Translations under genes and position numbers: made by a program
Notes under the pieces: model-generated
What the model saw: the letters and a program-made list of their open reading frames with translations, nothing else
The model's database searches: none
What the model was told of the DNA's origin: nothing
In this document: piece after piece, positions 28,400-36,045 of the stretch
Layout: the number at the start of each line of letters is the position of its first letter
Numbering within the stretch: position 1 is the stretch's first letter
Source: Actinomyces urinae
Lineage (GTDB): Bacteria; Actinomycetota; Actinomycetes; Actinomycetales; Actinomycetaceae
Assembly (NCBI RefSeq): GCF_900119695.1
Contig: NZ_LT632547.1
Location: 1,054,001 to 1,118,000, forward strand
Length of the DNA stretch: 64,000 bases
Direction of reading: 5' to 3'

Positions 28400-29617
28400 C
28401 TAGGCCGGGTCGCGCGATATTGGGCAAGACATGCAGCGCGGGCCTCCTCGGCCACGGCCAAGCTCCCCGCCGGGAACCGTCAAAACCTCAACGCCCTGTG
28501 CCGAAAGGAACTCGTTGGCAGCCTCGTTCCTGTCATACGCAAGCACCACCCCGGGGCGAACCGCCAGCAGATTACACGAATCATTCCACTGGCCCCGCTC
28601 CGCATTTGGCCCCGTCTCCGGCGTCGAAATAAACCGCAAATCCGGCTCCCCCAATGCCTTCGCAAACACGCCATGCATATTCGCCGCATCCTCCACGCGC
28701 ACATCCAAACCACCGCGCGCACCCCGGCGAATCACAACCGTATCCAACAGTCCCAAATGCTTGTACACCATGAACGTGTCCGGCGAAACCATCGTCATCA
28801 CCGTATCCAAATGCATCTGAGCGCGCTCCCGCTGCATCATCACGCCCACAACCGTATGCACATCCGGATCCGCAAACACAGCCTGCGCCAAACCCTCCAA
28901 ACCGGCCGGCGTTGTGCGCTCCGACAACCCCACAAGCAGAACGCCCCTGCCGGGCACCAACACGTCGCCGCCCTCTACCGTTGCGTCACGAACGCTCCAC
29001 CGCGCCCAAAACTTGAAATTCTCGCCCACAAACCGCGGATTCCAGCCATACACCGCGTTGTAAATAATCGTTTCGCGCCGGCGCGCCCTCATCTGCATCG
29101 CATTAACTGACACGCCGCCGTACATCCACATCGACGTATCGCGCGTGAAATACAAGTTCGGCAAACACGGCGCCACCAAATCGTCGCCGTGGAAACGGTG
29201 AAAATACGTTGATTCCACGTGGCCAAGCTCGTCTTCAAGCTCCTGCTTAGTTAGCCCATCTATCAGCAAATCCGCCAGGTCATCACTGTCCAACCCCGCC
29301 GCGTATTCACGCAGCGCACTCGCCGCACTCACCCCGAAATAGTCATCCAAAAATGCCGCATCTACCGCGTACTTTCTAGCCTCCTCATTACGCAACGCCG
29401 CTTTCAACAAGTCATTCAAATACAGGGTCTTCACACCCTGACTAGCAAGCGTTTGCACAAACGCGTTGTGATCACGCCTCGCCTGCGACAACCACAACAC
29501 GTCATCGAACAACAGTTGTTCAATATTCGAGGGCGTCAGCCGGTCCATCTCTTTACCCGGCCGGTACACGATTACCTCGTGTAACTGCCCAACCTCAGAA
29601 TAAACACCTAGCGACAT
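28400..29617 (-). CDS. arcA: Arginine deiminase
   Basis: Converts arginine to citrulline and ammonia, the first step of the arginine deiminase pathway, giving ATP and acid protection without oxygen. The protein (405 residues from ATG 29617, chosen for AAGGAG six bases upstream) shows LHEVIVYRPG, PNLYFTRDTSMW, RRRET and the C-terminal GGPRCMSCPISR with the catalytic cysteine 11 residues from the end. The other pathway genes (arcB, arcC, arcD) are not adjacent here. It is a single-gene unit, convergent with the MFS gene. Confidence 0.96.
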   Translation of the reverse strand: MSLGVYSEVGQLHEVIVYRPGKEMDRLTPSNIEQLLFDDVLWLSQARRDHNAFVQTLASQGVKTLYLNDLLKAALRNEEARKYAVDAAFLDDYFGVSAASALREYAAGLDSDDLADLLIDGLTKQELEDELGHVESTYFHRFHGDDLVAPCLPNLYFTRDTSMWMYGGVSVNAMQMRARRRETIIYNAVYGWNPRFVGENFKFWARWSVRDATVEGGDVLVPGRGVLLVGLSERTTPAGLEGLAQAVFADPDVHTVVGVMMQRERAQMHLDTVMTMVSPDTFMVYKHLGLLDTVVIRRGARGGLDVRVEDAANMHGVFAKALGEPDLRFISTPETGPNAERGQWNDSCNLLAVRPGVVLAYDRNEAANEFLSAQGVEVLTVPGGELGRGRGGPRCMSCPISRDPA

Positions 29618-29684
29618 CACTAACTCCTTCGGCTTCCTCTATCTTTGCGCAAAAACCGTGCCCCCGCACCGCATGTAAACAAAA

Positions 29685-29714
29685 GAGGGGACCGGGCAGA
29701 CACCCGATCCCCTC
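29685..29714 (-). terminator. Terminator of the acyl-CoA dehydrogenase-like gene
   Basis: Stem GAGGGGACCGGG / CCCGATCCCCTC (11 of 12 pairs) with a six-base loop. On the minus strand it is followed by TTTTG, and it lies 13 bases after the gene at 29727. Confidence 0.85.
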
Positions 29715-29726
29715 AAAAAGCCGAAG

Positions 29727-30872
29727 CTACTTAGACTTGGGCCCCAGTAGCATCGCCGCCCAACCCGAATACACGGACTCGGCATCCGAGGGCTGGAACA
29801 AGCCCGCAACCACATCACGATAGAGGCGCGAAAGCTCCCTGGAGTTGTAGTAAGACGAACCACCACACGCGCGCACAGCCTGCTGCACCGAGAACAACGC
29901 GGCCTCAACAGCGCGGTGCTTAACTGCCGAAAGCTGCGGCAACCACAAGAAACCGCGATCCTCGAATGCCTCAAACGCGTTAGAAATGTGCTCAATATGC
30001 GGGTGGATGCCGTCCATCTCAACCGCCGCCGCGGCGATGATGCGGCGAATATCAGGATCATCCGAATAAGGCGCATCATTCATAACCGAACGACGCTTCT
30101 TCACTGTCTCTACCGCAACCTCAACCGCGCGATCGCCAATACCCGCGTAGGTTGCAGCCAGCAAAATCTCAAAGTTCGCGTAAATGCCGAGGAATACCGG
30201 GTCGAGCGACGGCCCCTCGTCAATGCGCGCAAGCACCGCGTCCTCATCCGTGTGAGCGCCCTCAAGCACCGTGGAGTTCGACTGCGTGGCCCGCATACCC
30301 ATCGTGTCCCAGTCATCCAGAATCTGGAAGCCACCGCCCTCGCGCGACAACAATGCGAACACCGACTTCGGACCATCCTCTGAAGCGGAATCGCGCCCAA
30401 ACGTCATCAGCTTGGTCCACGCCGGAGACAGCGAAGTAAACACCTTCTTGCCATAGAAAGAGTAGCCACCCTGATCGTCAGGGCGCGCCTCGGTTAGCGA
30501 ACCGAGTAGCACGCGGTCATTGGCCGGCTCTGAAATACCAAATCCGTACAGCTCGCCCGCAGCCGCACCGCGCAGAATCTGCTCGCCCTTCATATTGCCG
30601 CGCGAAACCATGTGGCGCCCCAAGCCCACAATAATCTGATGCATATTAATGCCCAGCGCCGTGCCCGGAGCCGCCTTAGCTAGACGCGTCTGTTCCCTTG
30701 CAATTTCCGCGAGCGTAAGGCCTGCGCCTCCATACTCTTTTGGCACGAATGCGCCGTAGTAGCCCGCCTCTTTTAGCTCTTCATAGTCTTCAAACGGAAA
30801 CTCGTTCTCGCGATCATAACGGTCCGCACGCGAATGGATGCGCTCTAGCAAATCCTCATTGAGGAAACCCAA
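29727..30872 (-). CDS. Acyl-CoA dehydrogenase family flavoprotein
   Basis: FAD or FMN enzyme of the acyl-CoA dehydrogenase superfamily. Start set at TTG 30872 because AAGGAG lies six bases upstream; an in-frame extension begins at 30938 without such a site. The 381 residues show the N-terminal helical domain (EYGGAGLTLAEIAREQ), the flavin strand region (GFGISEPAND) and the C-terminal ACGGSSYYNSRELSRLYRD. The C-terminus resembles the DszC-like monooxygenase branch more than true fatty acid enzymes, since a clear catalytic glutamate is not obvious. No other beta-oxidation gene is nearby, so the substrate is open. Confidence 0.85.
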   Translation of the reverse strand: MGFLNEDLLERIHSRADRYDRENEFPFEDYEELKEAGYYGAFVPKEYGGAGLTLAEIAREQTRLAKAAPGTALGINMHQIIVGLGRHMVSRGNMKGEQILRGAAAGELYGFGISEPANDRVLLGSLTEARPDDQGGYSFYGKKVFTSLSPAWTKLMTFGRDSASEDGPKSVFALLSREGGGFQILDDWDTMGMRATQSNSTVLEGAHTDEDAVLARIDEGPSLDPVFLGIYANFEILLAATYAGIGDRAVEVAVETVKKRRSVMNDAPYSDDPDIRRIIAAAAVEMDGIHPHIEHISNAFEAFEDRGFLWLPQLSAVKHRAVEAALFSVQQAVRACGGSSYYNSRELSRLYRDVVAGLFQPSDAESVYSGWAAMLLGPKSK

Positions 30873-31012
30873 TTTGAACTCCTTGCAATAGCTTGTTGGA
30901 CGCGAATGCGCTCCCCTAAGACTTACACGCTCGCTCAAAGCTTCGCACTATTGGCGCGCCGCCGGCCCCAGGTTGGTGCACAATAACGCCCAATTAGACT
31001 AGAGTTAACAGG

Positions 31013-31711
31013 GTGAATCACACCTCGCCACAACCAGTAGAGCCGCGCAAAACCAGCCCTCGCCTACAGTTTCGAGAGGCACGCCAGCGGCGTCAAAATC
31101 TTGCGTTTTCCGTGATCGCCTCGATCATGGTTGCCCTTTCTCTGCTGTCCCTGCTTGTTTTCACAGGCATTTTGCCAACCCCGTTCTTCAACGAGTTTTC
31201 ACAGGGTAAAGATGAAGCGAAGGCGGGCGAGGTACCGTGTTTCCCTGAAGATTCGAAACCTGCAAGCCTCGACGGCATTCACGCAACCGTCCTAAACGCT
31301 ACCGGCAGGCCCGGACTGGCAAACTCGATTGCCCAGTCGCTAGAAGAACAGGGCGTAACCATCGACGCGACGGGCAACTACGAAGGCCAGTTTTACGGGA
31401 CCGTGAAGCTCACGGCCGGGCGCTCCCAAGTGGTAGCCGCCTACACCCTGGCACGCGCGTTCACCGATTCCACGGTCCGCTACGCGCCTTCCGACCCTAC
31501 CAGCGTCACCATTATTCTGGGCGAACGCTTCACCGACCTGCCAAGTAGCGAGGAAGTCGCGGCGTTACTCTCTAACACCGACCCGCTGAAACAGGTAGAA
31601 AACTGCAAGCTGATTCCCGCCGAGGACGAGGCCGAGCAGCCCGGCGAAGAAGAAACCTCGCCCAGCGAAACCGGAACTGAGCAGGCCACAGAACCTGAAC
31701 CAAGCGAGTAA
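31013..31711 (+). CDS. LytR_C domain membrane protein
   Basis: A 232-residue envelope protein. Residues about 30-55 form one membrane helix (SIMVALSLLSLLVFTGILP), with a basic cytoplasmic N-terminus. Outside lies a LytR_C domain (about 85-170: HATVLNATGRPGLANSIAQSL, then YTLARAF and VTIILGE). An acidic E/P-rich tail ends the protein. This domain is found at the end of cell-wall glycopolymer ligases and alone in many actinobacteria; its role is not settled. GTG start. It is followed by a strong terminator. Confidence 0.85.
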   Translation: MNHTSPQPVEPRKTSPRLQFREARQRRQNLAFSVIASIMVALSLLSLLVFTGILPTPFFNEFSQGKDEAKAGEVPCFPEDSKPASLDGIHATVLNATGRPGLANSIAQSLEEQGVTIDATGNYEGQFYGTVKLTAGRSQVVAAYTLARAFTDSTVRYAPSDPTSVTIILGERFTDLPSSEEVAALLSNTDPLKQVENCKLIPAEDEAEQPGEEETSPSETGTEQATEPEPSE

Positions 31712-31722
31712 CTCAAACACAT

Positions 31723-31762
31723 AAAGTTGGCGGCTTCCCCATTACGGGAAGCCGCCAACTTT
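31723..31762. terminator. Bidirectional terminator
   Basis: Perfect 17-pair stem, AAAGTTGGCGGCTTCCC with its complement, and a six-base loop. A/T runs at both ends let it serve both the LytR_C gene and the convergent uracil permease gene. Confidence 0.92.
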
Positions 31763-31774
31763 ATCTACAGGTCG

Positions 31775-33160
31775 TTACTGCTGACCTGCACCCTTGTGGC
31801 GGGAAGCGTATCCCTCCCACTCAAGATCGGTACCAGCGGGCGCGGAGGCCGGCGAAGCCGCCTCTAGGTTTGTGCCCCGCACCTTCGAAATCCACCTCAT
31901 CAAATGGTAAACGCCAATCGCAGCTGCAGAGCCAAGCGCAATACCACCAAACTCCATGCCAGCCGGAACCCACGTAAAGTTTGCGATCGCAATAATCATT
32001 GCCACTGCCGCGGTATTCAAGTTCACCGGATCAGCAAAATCAACCTGGTTCTGCACCCAAATACGCACGCCCAGCATGCCGATCATGCCGTACAGCACCG
32101 TGGCCGCGCCGCCCAGCACACCCGCAGGAATCGTCGAAATGATCGCACCAAACTTAGGAAGCAAAGACAGCGCCAGGGCGAACAGTGCGGCAACCACGTA
32201 CGCAGCCGTCGAGTACACGCGGGTAGCAGCCATAACGCCAATATTCTCCGCGTAAGTAGTGGTACCCGAACCGCCACCAGAGCCCGCGATCATCGTGGAC
32301 AGGCCATCAGCAAACAGGGCGCGGCCCGTAATATCATCAAGATTCTGGCCCGTCATAGCGGCAACCGACTTAACGTGACCCACGTTCTCGGCAACCAGCA
32401 CAAACACCACCGGAACAAACAGACCCAGCGTAGACCAGGCAAACTGCGGCGCGTGGAACTGTGGCAAACCAAACCATGCGGCCTCACCAATAGCGGAATA
32501 ATCCACCTCGTTCTGAATTGCCGCGGCAGCGTAACCAATCAGCACGCCAATCAGAATCGACAAGCGGCCAATAATGCCCTTAAACAAAACCGTGGTCAAC
32601 AAGATCGCAACAATCGTAATCACCGACGTGACCGGAGCCTGCTGCACCCAGTTCCACGCGGCCGGAGCAAGGTTAAAACCAATCAGCGCAACGATTGTGC
32701 CCGTAACAATCGGCGGCATAACCACGTCAATCCAACGCGCGCCCGCAAAATGCACAATAACGCCAACCATCGCCAGCGTTGCACCCGTTGCAATAATGCC
32801 ACCTAAAGCAAAAGCCGGGCCCAAAGACTGGGACACGGCCACGATCGGAACGATCAACGCAAACGAAGAACCAAGATAAGACGGAAGGCGTCCGGCAGTA
32901 ATCGCAAGAAAGAGGAGGGTGCCAATCGCCGTAAAGAACAGCGTCGTGTTAGGCGGGAACCCCGTCAGCAACGGCACCAGGAACGTTGCACCAAACATTG
33001 CAACCACGTGCTGCGCGCCAATACCAATAGTGCGAGGCCAAGTCAGACGCTCATACGGCATCACTACCTCACCGGGAGAAATCGACTTGCCATCCCCGTG
33101 AAGTCGCCACGAAAAGAACTTTTGAAGCTGGGACCTGCGCCCCGAAGCGGATGTGCTCAT
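31775..33160 (-). CDS. uraA: Uracil permease (NCS2 family)
   Basis: Membrane symporter that takes up uracil or a related nucleobase. The 461-residue protein has about 14 hydrophobic segments; the family signature region includes QHVVAMFGATFLVPLLTGF near the N-terminus, VFVLVAENVGHVKSV in the middle and GLSTMIAGSGGGSGTTTYAENIG (substrate site, with the conserved glutamate). N-terminal 35 residues are cytoplasmic and basic. The leader holds a nested inverted repeat ending at the start codon. Xanthine or uric acid transport is less likely given the UraA-like AENVGH/TYAENIG pair. Confidence 0.92.
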   Translation of the reverse strand: MSTSASGRRSQLQKFFSWRLHGDGKSISPGEVVMPYERLTWPRTIGIGAQHVVAMFGATFLVPLLTGFPPNTTLFFTAIGTLLFLAITAGRLPSYLGSSFALIVPIVAVSQSLGPAFALGGIIATGATLAMVGVIVHFAGARWIDVVMPPIVTGTIVALIGFNLAPAAWNWVQQAPVTSVITIVAILLTTVLFKGIIGRLSILIGVLIGYAAAAIQNEVDYSAIGEAAWFGLPQFHAPQFAWSTLGLFVPVVFVLVAENVGHVKSVAAMTGQNLDDITGRALFADGLSTMIAGSGGGSGTTTYAENIGVMAATRVYSTAAYVVAALFALALSLLPKFGAIISTIPAGVLGGAATVLYGMIGMLGVRIWVQNQVDFADPVNLNTAAVAMIIAIANFTWVPAGMEFGGIALGSAAAIGVYHLMRWISKVRGTNLEAASPASAPAGTDLEWEGYASRHKGAGQQ

Positions 33161-33220
33161 GGAATTCCGATCTGTGTTTTGTCACCACGGCTAAACAAAC
33201 GCTTAGCCCGACCGGAATTC
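33161..33220 (-). promoter_or_regulatory. Nested hairpin abutting the uraA start codon
   Basis: Outer arms GGAATTCCG (33161-33169) and CGGAATTCC (33212-33220) enclose an inner hairpin GGCTAA/TTAGCC (33189-33194, 33203-33208). The outer arm touches the start codon, in the position of the ribosome site, and no other purine-rich site is seen. If transcribed it could hide the start from ribosomes. It may instead be a protein operator. Confidence 0.5.
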
Positions 33221-33373
33221 CACGGTATCGCCCGGCCCTCAATCCACCAAACTCGTGTCCAACCCGTGGCCGCCCAGGGTGCGGGCAGAAGTCATCTAAA
33301 ATCAACAGCCCCTCATTTAGCCGCGACATTTTGCGGTTTTTCGCGCTTACAATGGGAAATAGGGTGATCTGAA

Positions 33374-34237
33374 GTGACTAATTACACGCAACTTAGCGAA
33401 ACGAACCAGGCAAAAGTTGATGCGCTTGCGGGCATGATGCGCGAAAACACCACCGCCATCATCGCAGGCGCAGGCATGTCCACCGACGCGGGAATACCCG
33501 ACTATCGCGGCACGGGATCCTCCGGCGGCCAAACCGTGGACTTCGACCTATTCATGTCGGATCCGAAGTGGCAGCGCTGGGTGTGGCAGCGCAACCAAGA
33601 AACCTGGAAGACCGTTGCCGGCTTATCCCCCACCCGCGCACACCTGGCCGTTGCCGCTCTGCAAAAGGCCGGATATGTAAATGGCATCGCCACGCAAAAT
33701 GTAGATGGGCTCGACGTGCGAGCCGGCATCGACCGCCCCGCCCTTCTACACGGAACCTTCGATACCGCGGACTGCGTCATGTGCGGCGCCAACTATCCGC
33801 GCAGCGAGGTTGACCAGTGGCTGCGCAAACTAAACCCCGACGTCGTGGATGATCCTGATCCGGCGCACGTGGCAATCCTCGCCAACGTGGACGAGGCTGG
33901 CGCGGGCGCCTCAACTTTCAAGGTTGCACCGTGCCCAAAGTGCGGCGGCCCGCTAAAACCCTCGGTGGTATTTTTCGGTGAGATGCTACCCGCAGACGCC
34001 ATGGACCTGGCTTTCCAATACGCACGCGAGGCAGGCGTGCTGCTAGTAGTTGGCTCCTCGATGATCGTGGGGACCGGCGTGTGGGTAGCACAAGAGGGGT
34101 TGCGCAATCCCGGCACCAAACTCGTCGTGGTAAACCGCGGACCCACACAGGTTGACGCCTATGCCGATCTGCGGATAGAGGGAGGGGCATCGCAAATCCT
34201 CACCGCCGTTGCCGAAAAGCTCGGCGTGGAGGTTTAG
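33374..34237 (+). CDS. NAD-dependent protein deacylase (sirtuin)
   Basis: Removes acyl groups from lysines using NAD. The 287-residue protein has GAGMSTDAGIPDYRG (32-46), TQNVDGLDVRAG (108-118), the catalytic histidine H126 in LLHGTF, zinc cysteines C134/C137 and C187/C190, and VVGSSMIVGTG. Usual relatives read GLHxxAG where this has GLDVRAG, and a long stretch (about 145-180) separates the two zinc pairs, placing it in a less studied bacterial branch. GTG start with a weak ribosome site. It is divergent from uraA. Confidence 0.92.
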   Translation: MTNYTQLSETNQAKVDALAGMMRENTTAIIAGAGMSTDAGIPDYRGTGSSGGQTVDFDLFMSDPKWQRWVWQRNQETWKTVAGLSPTRAHLAVAALQKAGYVNGIATQNVDGLDVRAGIDRPALLHGTFDTADCVMCGANYPRSEVDQWLRKLNPDVVDDPDPAHVAILANVDEAGAGASTFKVAPCPKCGGPLKPSVVFFGEMLPADAMDLAFQYAREAGVLLVVGSSMIVGTGVWVAQEGLRNPGTKLVVVNRGPTQVDAYADLRIEGGASQILTAVAEKLGVEV

Positions 34238-34249
34238 CGCTTCGCAAGC

Positions 34250-35247
34250 CTACTGGACCCAGGGGAACTGATCTTCGGGCAAGAATCCCTTATCGGTTGT
34301 CGTCCAGCCCTGCCGCGACACCGCAAATCCCTGGCCCGTCTTCACATTCCAGCACGAAATCCCGTTGAACTGCGACCCGCACGCAACGTCCCCGGACTTG
34401 CCGAACTGGCCGTAATCCATCTTCGTCGTGCCCTCCGCATTCACGCGCAACGAACAATCGCGCTTCACGCCCTCCGCGTTTGCCACAACCGTTACAAAAC
34501 CGCCCCCGCACGCGCCTCCTTGGCCTTGCATTCCCTCCTCGGTTTCCAGCACAGTGCAAGCCACTGATCCGTCCGTTAGTTTGCAAAGAATATTTCCCGA
34601 GGGTGCGGAGATCAGTTCTAAATTCTTAGCCTCGTTCGGAGCTTTAAACTTAATCTCCGCGGCCGTGGTGGCCTCTTCCGACGTCTCCGTGTCCGAGGGC
34701 GCAGTGGCAGTCTCCGACTCTATGGGAGAAGTAGTAGAAGTAGTGGAACTAGTAGAGGGCTTCGGTTCCGGGGCGTTAGGCGCGCCCATCAGTAGCTTCG
34801 CGGCCACAAACACCAAAGGAATGGCAATAGCAAGGAGCACAATCGCAACGAGTAGCCCCTTCTTACTCGGATCTTGCTGCGAGTCTTCCTCACTTGTATC
34901 CGCAGTCTGCGTCGCGTCGGGCACCGGCACCTGCGAGCTCGCACCAGTTGCCGCGCTGGCCGCGAGCCAGTTGCCGCGCTGGCCGCGAGCGGCGCACCCG
35001 CCGGATCAGAGGGGTAGAGCGGACCGGATTCCTCACGCTGCTTCAGAGCAGCTTTTAGGGCCTCGTCATCGAATTGGCTCAGCCACTCCAAAAGACCCGG
35101 ATAGGTAGACGGGTTCAGCGCGATCACCGGACGCAACTTCGGGTATTCAAAAGCAAGCGTGCGCAAAACTTCCAAACTCGTTGCCGGGTTGGCGGCAATC
35201 TGGGCTAAATCCGGTCTTTGCGGTGAAGAAGTCGGATCGGTGTTCAT
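34250..35247 (-). pseudogene. LRV-domain membrane protein gene broken by a 23-bp tandem duplication
   Basis: Two reading frames form one former gene of 324 codons. The first part (from GTG/ATG at 35247) begins MNTDPTSSPQRPDLAQIAAN and has a variant leucine-rich (LRV-like) domain (ATSLEVLRTLAFEYPKLRPV), found in other Actinomyces-type proteins. The second part has one membrane helix (GLLVAIVLLAIAIPLVFVAA), a T/S/E-rich spacer and an outer domain with cysteines (ILCKLTDGSVACTV, CGGGF, VACGSQFNGISCW). A 23-bp duplication at 34945-34990 shifts the frame between them; with one copy the frame is whole. It may be off by phase variation or a recent mutation. Confidence 0.85.
34945..34990. repeat. Exact 23-bp tandem duplication
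   Basis: Unit CAGTTGCCGCGCTGGCCGCG plus AGC, at 34945-34967 and again at 34968-34990 without a mismatch. As 23 is not a multiple of three, it breaks the gene it lies in. Confidence 0.97.
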
Positions 35248-35316
35248 GCGAGTCCTCTTTTTGGACGAAATATCTGACTTAGCCAGTATTCCATGAACCT
35301 AGTGAATTTCTAGCGT

Positions 35317-36045
35317 TTAGGCAGGGCGAACAACGAAGGATTCAAATCCAAGAGCGCCGATATCGCGAGCGAGCGCGTCGAACTGATCCTGCCATCCGGG
35401 CAGATCCGCCTGGAAATTGTCGGGCGCCCCTTCTGCCCTTGCCTGCTGGAGAGCGAAGGATTGCACACCCGCCTCCAAGCAGCCGCGCGCAACTTCGAGC
35501 TCATCGCCAGACGAGGCGGGGAACGCCGTCAAGCGCACTTCGTAGTCAAAGCCCTGCTCGCGGGCGTGGCGAAGCAGGATGCGCAGTGACTCCCACGCCT
35601 TCTCACCCGAGTTAGGCCGCCCCACAACGCGAGGATAGTTCTGCGCGGTGGCTTTCACATCCATGCCCACCCAATCAATCAGGCCGGTGCCAAGCAACTC
35701 ATCAAGCAGCTTCGGGTACGGCCCGGCAGTGTGCAGGCCAACCTCGAAACCCATCTGTTTCACCTCTGCCGCGGCGGCGGGCAGGGCGCGCTGGCGCGTG
35801 GCTTCTCCCCCGGAAAACACCACGCCATCGAGCAGGCCTTGGCGCCGGCGCATCAAAGCAACTACCTCGTCCCACGCAACAACGCCTGGCACACGCGTGT
35901 CAATGATCGCGTGATTATGGCAGTACCCGCACGCCCATGGGCACCCCTGCGTGAACACCGTGGCAACAAGTTTGCCCGGCCAATCCACGGTAGACATGGG
36001 CGCAAGACCCGCAATCTGCAGGTCCCGCGCGTCCGCCTGCGACAC
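35317..36045 (-). CDS. nrdG: Anaerobic ribonucleotide reductase activating enzyme
   Basis: Radical-SAM protein that makes the glycyl radical on NrdD. The 242-residue protein has the iron-sulfur motif C35-P-W-A-C39-G-Y-C42, then GVVFSGGEATRQ (SAM-binding GGE) and GMDVKATAQNY. Its GTG start shares a base with the nrdD stop (TAGTG), so translation is coupled. This longer form (most NrdG are about 150-200 residues) is common in actinobacteria. Confidence 0.94.
   Translation of the reverse strand: MSQADARDLQIAGLAPMSTVDWPGKLVATVFTQGCPWACGYCHNHAIIDTRVPGVVAWDEVVALMRRRQGLLDGVVFSGGEATRQRALPAAAAEVKQMGFEVGLHTAGPYPKLLDELLGTGLIDWVGMDVKATAQNYPRVVGRPNSGEKAWESLRILLRHAREQGFDYEVRLTAFPASSGDELEVARGCLEAGVQSFALQQARAEGAPDNFQADLPGWQDQFDALARDIGALGFESFVVRPA

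Noticed and set aside
31904-32806. 300-codon plus-strand frame opposite uraA
   Set aside because: Arg/Asn/His-rich composition typical of an antisense shadow of a membrane protein gene.
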